Below, in pieces: positions 7,045 to 12,512 of a DNA stretch of 12,512 nucleotides. Position 1 is the stretch's first letter. Every line of letters begins with the position of its first letter. Origin of the DNA: an uncultured Anaerolineae bacterium (GTDB taxonomy: Bacteria > Chloroflexota > Anaerolineae > Anaerolineales > Villigracilaceae); contig CAIRYE010000249.1 of the NCBI GenBank assembly GCA_903882765.1, positions 1 to 12,512 on the forward strand, in the 5' to 3' direction. A program made the translations under genes and the position numbers. The notes beneath the pieces are model-generated. The model saw only the letters and a program-made list of their open reading frames with translations, had not been told where the DNA came from and ran no database searches.

Positions 7045-7725
7045 ATGAAAAAAACTTTTCAGGAGAACACCTGGGTTATTTGGATATTTGCCATGTTGAT
7101 CGGCGCGCTGCTTGGCGGTAGCTCATCCTTGCTACTGCCGGCGAGCTATCGCGCCCAAGCTACTGTGGTGGTAGATTTTAATATTGAAGAAACCTGGGCT
7201 GGCTTGCCTGATAATGAGATCTTTTACTTTCTTGAACGGGAAGCGCGTAAATTGGAAGAACTTGCCTTGGCAGATGAAACACTTTTGCCGGTTGTTACCG
7301 AACCGACTCTGACAATAGAATCCTTGCGCAGCGGTGTTATTGAACTTAGCCAACCCAAGGATGGCGGGTGGCACTTTTATGCAACCGCGGCCACGCCACG
7401 CCAAGCGGTGGATCTTGCCAGCCGTTGGGCAAACTCCTTTGCAGAACAAGCCAGTACCGGTATTGAGATCGAAAATAAATTAAAAGCCATCAACAAACAG
7501 CTAGAAACCTCCCCATCAGATCAGAATTTGATGCAAGAAAAGCTTGATCTCGAAAAACAGAGCAAGGGTTTACTCGCCGGAACTAATATCTCGATCAGCC
7601 AGGTAGATGACCTTCCTGTAGAAAAACTCGGGCAGCCCGCTTATTTCATCGTAGCGGGGGCGTTGCTCGGCTTATTCCTTTCACTACTTTGGCAGGCAAC
7701 CCCCTTTGGACGAAAGCGTGACTGA
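7045..7725 (+). CDS. Wzz-like chain-length determinant (polysaccharide co-polymerase)
   Basis: A 226-residue protein with the two-membrane-segment layout of polysaccharide co-polymerases: hydrophobic segment 1 at about 11-32, a large outside domain at 33-198, segment 2 at about 199-217 and a short basic tail (GRKRD). A glycine-rich GALLGGSSSLLLP stretch closes the first segment, followed by the typical YRAQATVVVDF strand that begins the Wzz domain. Residues about 140-178 form a charged helical region suited to a coiled coil. No Walker motifs or tyrosine cluster follow, so the cytoplasmic tyrosine-kinase (BY-kinase) part of Wzc/EpsB-type proteins is absent. A proline-glycine-rich motif before segment 2 is weak. 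It should set the length of the polymer made by the Wzy-type protein encoded immediately downstream, whose start overlaps this gene's end. Family assignment rests on topology and context more than on strong motifs. Confidence 0.72.
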   Translation: MKKTFQENTWVIWIFAMLIGALLGGSSSLLLPASYRAQATVVVDFNIEETWAGLPDNEIFYFLEREARKLEELALADETLLPVVTEPTLTIESLRSGVIELSQPKDGGWHFYATAATPRQAVDLASRWANSFAEQASTGIEIENKLKAINKQLETSPSDQNLMQEKLDLEKQSKGLLAGTNISISQVDDLPVEKLGQPAYFIVAGALLGLFLSLLWQATPFGRKRD

Positions 7726-9211
7726 AGAACTTCGTGACCGCTGGGCAAAATTTTTATGGGCAGCATTATTAGTATGCTTGCCGATAACTAGCTTTAAGTA
7801 CATCCCGTTGTTAGGGGCCGGAACTGTAGTACGCCCCTTAGCGATCTATCCTTTACTGCTCTTACTCCCCTTGATCAGCTTACGCTATCTCAAAAAAGGC
7901 GCTCGAAACCCTTTCTCGGGCGGAGTATATTTGCTGGTCTTGCTTGTTCTATCGGTTCTGATCTCCAGCGCGATCGGCGGGATCACCCCACCCGTGGATC
8001 TTGGCGGAGTAAATTATCTAGACCGAGTCGTTCGATCTCTTGTCACTTTAGCGGTTGGTGTAGCCTTCTTCCTGAGCGCGGTGGAGATGAACCGAACGGT
8101 TGAGGATGTTAAATTCAGTGTACGCTGGTTGATAGTTGGGCTGGTACTAACGCTATTCTGGGCGATGGTCCAATTCGTTGGTTTGAACTCAGGGTACCGT
8201 GGCGAGCTCAATAAGATTCAAAACTTGTTTTCCATCCGGGGATTGGTGAAAAACAAACGATCTTCTGGTTTTGCGTTTGAACCAAGCTGGTTAGCAGGCC
8301 AATTGGCAACCCTTTATCTGCCTTGGCTTTTTGCGACCTTTATCCACAACTTCAAGCCTTGGAAAAACCATATTTTTTCCAAACACCCGGTGATCAGCAC
8401 CATAACCAACTATATTGATCCACTAAATACGCTGCTATTAGCCGCCTCAGTTGTGGTGCTTTTCTTCACCTATTCCCGTTCAGGTTTGGCAATGGTGTTG
8501 GTTGGGGTCATGATCACCTACTTGTTTACTGGGAAAACCCAACTTCTGTCAATTTGGCGCTGGTTCTTGCTTGGCTTCCGTCGAGAACAAAAAAAACAGC
8601 TTGACCTTAGAAAATTAATGCTTCGAGTTGTGATCGTGATCATGATCATCGGTATTATCACTTCTGCCGGTTTCTTCTTGGCGGATAAGGGATATATCGC
8701 CGCCTTCGCACAAAACAACGCGGAGAGTATCGTTGATTACCTACAAAACGCTTATCTCGGTCCACGCTTTGCCTATATTGATGCCGGTCTTTCCGCCTTT
8801 GAAGAACACCCCATTTTTGGCGTTGGATTTGGTGCTAGTGGTTTTTGGGTCTACCAGAACATGCCCGATTGGGCCTTGGCCGGCAACCCTGAGATCGCCA
8901 GCCAACTTAGCCCAAGCACTAATATTTTCCCCAACCCCAAGAATTTGCTGGTTCGTTTCTTGGCTGAAACCGGAATACTCGGCTTTTCGATCTATCTTGT
9001 CTTTCTCATTTACATGATCTCGATCACGCTAAAATTGATCCGTTGGCAAGACCCTGAACAAAGGAGCGGTTACAATTGGATCGGCACAGCTGGACTGTTT
9101 GGAATGGTAACAATATTCCTTTTATGCTTTTCTCAAGACTCCCTCGCGATGCCAGAAATATGGATCCTGCCCGGAATTTTAACCGGCATATTTTCAAACA
9201 AGGTTAACTGA
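7706..9211 (+). CDS. O-antigen polymerase/ligase family protein (Wzy/WaaL-like)
   Basis: About 501 residues with roughly eleven membrane segments. It belongs to the Wzy_C (O-antigen ligase) superfamily, which polymerises lipid-linked repeat units or ligates the polymer on the outer face of the membrane. The landmarks are SGFAFEPSWLAGQLA (Glu192), the HPIFGVGFGASG motif from His368, and a late FLAETGILGF segment (Glu421), all typical of the family. The segment between 368 and 421 is the large outside loop expected to hold active-site residues. Next to a Wzz-like gene, polymerase is more likely than ligase. The start is uncertain. TTG at 7706 has a GGCAGG element about 10 bases upstream and overlaps the upstream gene by 20 bases. 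GTG at 7718 (residue 5) has GGA 7 bases upstream and overlaps by 8 bases. The stop is 2 bases before the next gene. Confidence 0.88.
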   Translation: MDESVTEELRDRWAKFLWAALLVCLPITSFKYIPLLGAGTVVRPLAIYPLLLLLPLISLRYLKKGARNPFSGGVYLLVLLVLSVLISSAIGGITPPVDLGGVNYLDRVVRSLVTLAVGVAFFLSAVEMNRTVEDVKFSVRWLIVGLVLTLFWAMVQFVGLNSGYRGELNKIQNLFSIRGLVKNKRSSGFAFEPSWLAGQLATLYLPWLFATFIHNFKPWKNHIFSKHPVISTITNYIDPLNTLLLAASVVVLFFTYSRSGLAMVLVGVMITYLFTGKTQLLSIWRWFLLGFRREQKKQLDLRKLMLRVVIVIMIIGIITSAGFFLADKGYIAAFAQNNAESIVDYLQNAYLGPRFAYIDAGLSAFEEHPIFGVGFGASGFWVYQNMPDWALAGNPEIASQLSPSTNIFPNPKNLLVRFLAETGILGFSIYLVFLIYMISITLKLIRWQDPEQRSGYNWIGTAGLFGMVTIFLLCFSQDSLAMPEIWILPGILTGIFSNKVN

Positions 9212-9213
9212 AC

Positions 9214-9948
9214 ATGATCATTTTAGCGATCGGAATGCCCAGAGCCGGCTCGGGCTGGCATTACAACTATATTAAAGAATTAATGGCTACCACCGGCTGC
9301 GATGACGCCCGTGATATCCGTTCAAAGTTTGGCCTTCAAAAAATTCTCACCGAAGTAAATTGCAATATTGGCGTTTTAAGCCTTCGTCGATTATTGATGG
9401 TTTCAATACCTGCCCTATTAGGGCATACTTTCGTGATCAAAGCCCATTCTGGTCCAACCCCTTGGCTGCGATTTTTCGTTTCAATCGGACTCATTCGCCC
9501 CTTATATATTTACCGTGACCCACGGGATGCTATGTTATCAGCTCACGACTATGGTCAACGAGTTTTGGAAAAACAAGGCAGGGCAAATTCTTTCTCGCAC
9601 CTCACTGATTTTAAGCAAGCAATGGATTTTTTTGACCCCTATATAAGGGATTGGGAGGCATGGAACAAAGTTCCGGGTGTTCTCATAACAAGGTACGAAG
9701 ACCTACTGGCTGATTTCGAAGGGGAGGGTAAAAAGATCATCACTTTCCTTGGTTTGGACCCAGCTGACGAACAGATCCAAATAATTACCAATAAAAACCA
9801 ACCCACTGGCAGCGTTCAAGGCAAGCAAGGCACCCACTTCTTCAAAGGCCAAATTGGCCGATTCCGCGAATCGTATTCAGAAGAGGAACTTAAACTCTTC
9901 TATGGGAAGTATGGATCGATCCTTCAAAAAATGGGGTACTCTGGTTAA
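9214..9948 (+). CDS. Sulfotransferase domain protein (PAPS-dependent type)
   Basis: A 244-residue cytoplasmic P-loop sulfotransferase. The 5'-phosphosulfate-binding loop is PRAGSGWHYN at 9-18, a variant of the common PRSGSTW. KAHSG (76-80) supplies the likely catalytic His78. YRDPRDAMLSA at 100-110 is the 3'-phosphate-binding segment with Arg101 and Ser109. LITRYEDLL is the usual core strand-helix, and FFKGQIGRFRESY near the C-terminus matches the family's 'G..G.w...f' substrate/cofactor loop. Such enzymes transfer sulfate from 3'-phosphoadenylyl sulfate to a hydroxyl or amine. As the last gene of the polysaccharide operon, 2 bases after the Wzy-like gene, its probable substrate is a sugar of the surface glycan (inference). 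An AAGG element lies about 10 bases before the ATG. The stop is embedded in the palindrome GGTTAACC. PAPS synthesis genes are not in the window. Confidence 0.9.
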   Translation: MIILAIGMPRAGSGWHYNYIKELMATTGCDDARDIRSKFGLQKILTEVNCNIGVLSLRRLLMVSIPALLGHTFVIKAHSGPTPWLRFFVSIGLIRPLYIYRDPRDAMLSAHDYGQRVLEKQGRANSFSHLTDFKQAMDFFDPYIRDWEAWNKVPGVLITRYEDLLADFEGEGKKIITFLGLDPADEQIQIITNKNQPTGSVQGKQGTHFFKGQIGRFRESYSEEELKLFYGKYGSILQKMGYSG

Positions 9949-10230
9949 CCTCTCACAGCCTCAGCTGCGCTTTGGCAAAGTATGGTCAAATTGGTCTGAT
10001 CATTGACGAAAATTCTAAGTTACATCCTTTAATCAAATCATCAACAAGGATATAAAGCCGGTGGGTATCGAACATGGGGTTACCTTAGAAAAAATGGGAG
10101 TGTTTTTACCCCGCTGTCACATACCAATAGGGATTGAGTTGGCAGGGGGAAAAAAGTAATTGAATCTCTAATATTCCTAATAAAAAACTTCATTAAAAGA
10201 AAAATCGACCAATTAATAACGGTTTTGGGA

Positions 10231-10246
10231 AATTATGGCTATAATT
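10231..10246 (+). repeat. Inverted repeat AATTAT-GGCT-ATAATT over the kinase -10 box
   Basis: Two perfect 6-base arms (10231-10236 and 10241-10246) are separated by GGCT. The right arm covers most of the TATAAT hexamer at 10240-10245, so a protein bound here would block RNA polymerase. This makes it an operator candidate. A further direct repeat AATTAAT occurs at 10211-10217 and 10243-10249. The region is AT-rich, so chance is possible. Confidence 0.4.
10240..10245 (+). promoter_or_regulatory. Consensus -10 box (TATAAT) for leaderless transcription of the kinase gene
   Basis: A perfect TATAAT ends 6 bases before the kinase ATG at 10252. Transcription normally begins about 7 bases after the last base of the box, which is the A of the ATG, so the message would have no leader. 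Consistent with this, no Shine-Dalgarno sequence precedes the start, and an in-frame stop (TAA, 10246-10248) rules out a longer protein. No good -35 is seen at 16-18 bases spacing. Confidence 0.6.
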
Positions 10247-10251
10247 AATTA

Positions 10252-12018
10252 ATGTATAGATCCGAATCACCTTTCATTGTAGATTTTTATGTAGTCTCCC
10301 TTCGTTGGATTTTTTTGCTTGGGACGACCATCAGTTTGGCCTTGGTTGGTCAGTTAATTCAACCAGCCAACTTGTTATTGATCCTATTCGTTGCTTGGAA
10401 TTTGTTCCAGATGTGGATGGCTGGGCAAAGTCAACGGTTGATTCGGCATCGTGAGATCAGCTTAGGGTTTGATATAAGCTTAGCGGTTTCTTTCTCCCTC
10501 CTAAGCAATCCTTCTCCCCTAACAACGTTTTTGATCTTGCTCCTTCCGATCTCAACCGCCGCTTTATACTACAACCTCAAGGGTTCTCTTCTCACAACCT
10601 TTCCAATCGCACTGCTTCACATTATTGATTCTTCCCTTCCGGTGAACCAAAATTTTGCAATGTTTTACACATTGGTATATGGATTTCTTTTTGGCCTTAC
10701 TAGCCAATATTCTTATAACCAGATCCAAAAAAACCGACTTTGGCAGATCCAGCAACGCGAAAAACAACACATCGCGGAAACCACCCGAATACGAACGATC
10801 TACAACCTTTCAACCACACTCACATCGATGCTAAGTTACAATCGCGTTTTGGACGCGGCACTCGACCTAAGCGTTGATGCGCTCTCCATCGACTCACCGG
10901 CTGGCCGTTCAAATTCGCCCGACGGTATTGAATCGATCGTCAGTGTTGTTTTATTACACAAAAATGATGTTTTTGAGATCGCTTCTTCTAGGCAACTAAC
11001 GGCGAACGACAAGTTCCTCGTGTTTTCTGGAAATGCTGGAATTCTCAACGAGGTACGGCAAGTGGTTCAACCTTTAGTATTTGATTCAACCCGCAATGAC
11101 CCTGAATTGACCAAAATTGAATCCTTCACGCCCTGCAATTCTTTTTACTGTTTACCGATGGTCAGTGGGTATGACGTTTATGGCATTATGCTTTTCGGCC
11201 ACCCGCAAAAAGGGTATTTTACTCAGGAACGTTGTGATATTTTAGGCATCGTCGGCCGGCAAGCTTTGGTCGCTATACAAAACGCCAAGTTGTATCAGGA
11301 TATTTCAGATGAGAAAGAAAAAATCGCGGAAGTTGAAGAAGAAACAAGAAAAAAATTAGCGAGGGATCTTCACGACGGCCCCACACAAAGTGTTACCGCT
11401 ATCGCGATGCGCGTGAACCTTGCCCGCCGAATGTTGTCACGAGATCCCGTTATGACCTCTGAAGAATTGGTCAAGATAGAGGATCTAGCTCGCCGAACCA
11501 CCAAAGAAATTCGCCATATGCTTTTCACCCTTCGCCCGATCATCTTAGAAACCGAGGGCTTAGCAGCCGCGGTCAGAGCCATTGCCGAAAAGATGAAGGA
11601 AATGTACGATAAAAGCGTAATTATCAAGCTTGATGAGAAAATTACCAGTCGCATCGATCTAAGTAAAAGCGGTGTCATTTTCTTCATCATTGATGAAGCC
11701 GTCAATAACGCCCGAAAACACGCCAACGCCGAACACGTTTGGATCACAATAACCACAACAAAAGAAAATAGTGATATTGTGGATATTGAAGTAAAAGATG
11801 ATGGAATTGGCTTTGATTTAGCAGAAGTGAATAAATCGTATGACAAAAGAGGTAGTCTGGGGTTGATCAACCTCAAAGAACGTACAGAAATGCTAAATGG
11901 CGTTCTCAACATCGTATCGGCACCCGATAATGGAACTACTATTCATCTGCGTGTTCCCCTTTCCGATGAAGCGGCTAACATTTTACACAATCACCAACAC
12001 AAAACGAAAACCACCTAG
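10252..12018 (+). CDS. Membrane sensor histidine kinase, GAF plus HisKA_3 (NarL/DegS type)
   Basis: A 588-residue two-component sensor kinase. Residues 1-155 hold about six hydrophobic segments with very short loops, so sensing is probably within the membrane. Residues about 160-180 are a charged linker helix, and about 185-345 form a GAF domain. A coiled linker leads to the HisKA_3 dimerisation helix with RDLHDGPTQ, the phosphoacceptor being His374. The ATPase domain shows the N box DEAVNNARKH (481-490), G1 DDGIGFD (516-522) and G2 GSLGLINLKER (534-544). The only three cysteines in the protein (Cys295, Cys300, Cys328) are all in the GAF domain. The partner should be a NarL-type response regulator; none is in the window. 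The single ATG is fixed by an in-frame stop just upstream and fits a leaderless start. It is probably transcribed separately from the polysaccharide operon. Confidence 0.93.
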   Translation: MYRSESPFIVDFYVVSLRWIFLLGTTISLALVGQLIQPANLLLILFVAWNLFQMWMAGQSQRLIRHREISLGFDISLAVSFSLLSNPSPLTTFLILLLPISTAALYYNLKGSLLTTFPIALLHIIDSSLPVNQNFAMFYTLVYGFLFGLTSQYSYNQIQKNRLWQIQQREKQHIAETTRIRTIYNLSTTLTSMLSYNRVLDAALDLSVDALSIDSPAGRSNSPDGIESIVSVVLLHKNDVFEIASSRQLTANDKFLVFSGNAGILNEVRQVVQPLVFDSTRNDPELTKIESFTPCNSFYCLPMVSGYDVYGIMLFGHPQKGYFTQERCDILGIVGRQALVAIQNAKLYQDISDEKEKIAEVEEETRKKLARDLHDGPTQSVTAIAMRVNLARRMLSRDPVMTSEELVKIEDLARRTTKEIRHMLFTLRPIILETEGLAAAVRAIAEKMKEMYDKSVIIKLDEKITSRIDLSKSGVIFFIIDEAVNNARKHANAEHVWITITTTKENSDIVDIEVKDDGIGFDLAEVNKSYDKRGSLGLINLKERTEMLNGVLNIVSAPDNGTTIHLRVPLSDEAANILHNHQHKTKTT

Positions 12019-12027
12019 TAATTTTTT

Positions 12028-12512
12028 ATGGCAATGCCGAACAACACTTTTCCTGTTGAAAAAGCCATCCTGCCTTCTAAAGCTCCAGTAATTTTCATTC
12101 ACGGAGCCGGTGGAAGCGCATTATCTTGGCCGGCCGAGCTTCGATCATCGCGCGATCAACGGTTTTATTTTTTAGACCTGCCCGGTCATGGAAAATCAGA
12201 CCAACCCAGCCATCAATCCATTCCAGAATTAGCGGATGCGGTACTTGCCTTTATGGATTCTCAAAAAATCGGGCGAGCGGTGGTTATTGGTCATTCTATG
12301 GGTGGGGCTATCGCTTTATGGCTAGCGGTACACTCTCCAAAAAGGTTGCTAGGCATCGGTTTGCTAAGCACCGCTGCCAATATTAGGGTTTCCCCCGAAT
12401 TTTTATTGACCTACGATAGTAAAGCGTCTTTTGGGAGGTTTGTTCAAAAAGTGATCGAGCTTTCCTTTAGTGAAAACATCTCGCCGAGAGTCAAGGAACT
12501 CGCCCAACAAAG
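12028..12512 (+). CDS. Alpha/beta hydrolase fold protein, 3' partial
   Basis: The frame is open to the right edge, giving 161 codons of an alpha/beta hydrolase. HGAGGSA from His25 is the oxyanion-hole loop after the first core strand. LDLPGHGKSD follows as the usual conserved segment, and GHSMGG at 88-93 is the nucleophile elbow with Ser90. After it comes the expected helix and a GLLSTAA strand, then the beginning of the cap region. The catalytic acid and histidine would lie beyond the edge. The class includes esterases, lipases, haloperoxidase-like and C-C bond hydrolases, and the visible part does not choose among them. The start may be ATG 12028 or ATG 12034; neither has a Shine-Dalgarno sequence. 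It begins 9 bases after the kinase stop and may be co-transcribed with it. Confidence 0.88.
   Translation, partial: MAMPNNTFPVEKAILPSKAPVIFIHGAGGSALSWPAELRSSRDQRFYFLDLPGHGKSDQPSHQSIPELADAVLAFMDSQKIGRAVVIGHSMGGAIALWLAVHSPKRLLGIGLLSTAANIRVSPEFLLTYDSKASFGRFVQKVIELSFSENISPRVKELAQQ

Larger units (their letters stand above)
9949..10251 (+). other. Non-coding intergenic region between polysaccharide operon and kinase gene
   Basis: About 300 bases with no credible reading frame. The left part has a short inverted repeat CAGC-CTCA-GCTG (9956-9967) that is not followed by a T-run, so no convincing rho-independent terminator marks the operon end. A second repeat, GTCAA/TTGAC (9985-9989 and 10003-10007), overlaps a possible -35 TTGACG (10003-10008) with TTTAAT 19 bases later (10028-10033). 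GGGGT (10076-10080) and ACCCC (10108-10112) flank AAAAA/TTTTT in an imperfect hairpin. The right third is markedly AT-rich and ends in the kinase promoter. I see no tRNA, riboswitch or small gene here. Confidence 0.6.

Noticed and set aside
9956..9980. Hairpin CAGC-CTCA-GCTG followed by CTTTGGCAAAG as a terminator of the polysaccharide operon
   Set aside because: The stem is only 4 bases and no run of T follows, so it does not meet the usual form of an intrinsic terminator.
10003..10033. TTGACG with TTTAAT as an upstream promoter
   Set aside because: The 19-base spacer is long, the -10 is imperfect, and it would leave a long leader before the kinase. It is mentioned only in the intergenic entry.
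10076..10112. GGGGT/ACCCC plus AAAAA/TTTTT paired element as a structured RNA or terminator
   Set aside because: It needs a large one-sided bulge and half of its pairs are A-T, so it could easily arise by chance.
11370..11912. 180-codon reading frame on the minus strand
   Set aside because: It lies opposite the kinase catalytic region, which has all expected motifs on the plus strand. The minus frame shows no recognisable domain.
12126..12386. 86-codon plus-strand frame near the right edge
   Set aside because: It overlaps, in another frame, the alpha/beta hydrolase gene, whose HGAGG and GHSMGG motifs fix the true frame.

Overview
The window is a stretch of a bacterial chromosome with every recognisable gene on the + strand. 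Ten genes from the left edge to about 9948 form one tightly packed polysaccharide (exopolysaccharide, capsule or O-antigen-like) biosynthesis operon. A non-coding gap of about 300 bases follows. After it come a histidine kinase gene and the 5' part of an alpha/beta hydrolase gene that runs off the right edge. Base composition is fairly balanced, Shine-Dalgarno sequences are weak or absent at several starts, and the kinase looks as if it is expressed from a leaderless message. These traits, with the gene families present, suggest an environmental bacterium such as a Chloroflexota/Anaerolineae member. That placement is a guess: no marker gene is present.

Region 1 (1-2341) holds a 3'-partial-to-complete D-2-hydroxyacid dehydrogenase (5' end missing), a short-chain dehydrogenase/reductase, and an MptE-like/DUF115 protein whose motif layout resembles the CstII-type sialyltransferases. 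Together they could make and transfer an unusual acidic sugar or glycerate-like substituent (inference).

Region 2 (2338-7043) is a tandemly repeated two-gene module: a membrane GT-C (PMT/ArnT-like) glycosyltransferase followed by a family 2 glycosyltransferase, then diverged copies of both. Stop and start codons overlap at each junction here, which points to translational coupling.

Region 3 (7045-9948) holds a Wzz-like chain-length protein, a Wzy/WaaL-family O-antigen polymerase or ligase, and a PAPS-dependent-type sulfotransferase. The likely product is a sulfated, Wzy-polymerised surface polysaccharide. The initiating phosphoglycosyltransferase, flippase (Wzx), export genes and operon promoter are not in the window.

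Region 4 (9949-10251) is non-coding. It ends with a consensus TATAAT whose predicted start point is the A of the kinase ATG, overlapped by a perfect inverted repeat.

Region 5 (10252-12512) holds a NarL/DegS-type (HisKA_3) membrane sensor kinase with a GAF domain containing all three of its cysteines, and a truncated alpha/beta hydrolase. No response regulator is visible beside the kinase.

I see no RNA gene, CRISPR array, insertion sequence or phage feature. The most interesting items are the tandem GT-C/GT2 duplication, the CstII-like DUF115 enzyme with its dehydrogenase neighbours, the sulfotransferase at the end of a Wzy-type cluster, and the leaderless, operator-overlapped kinase promoter.
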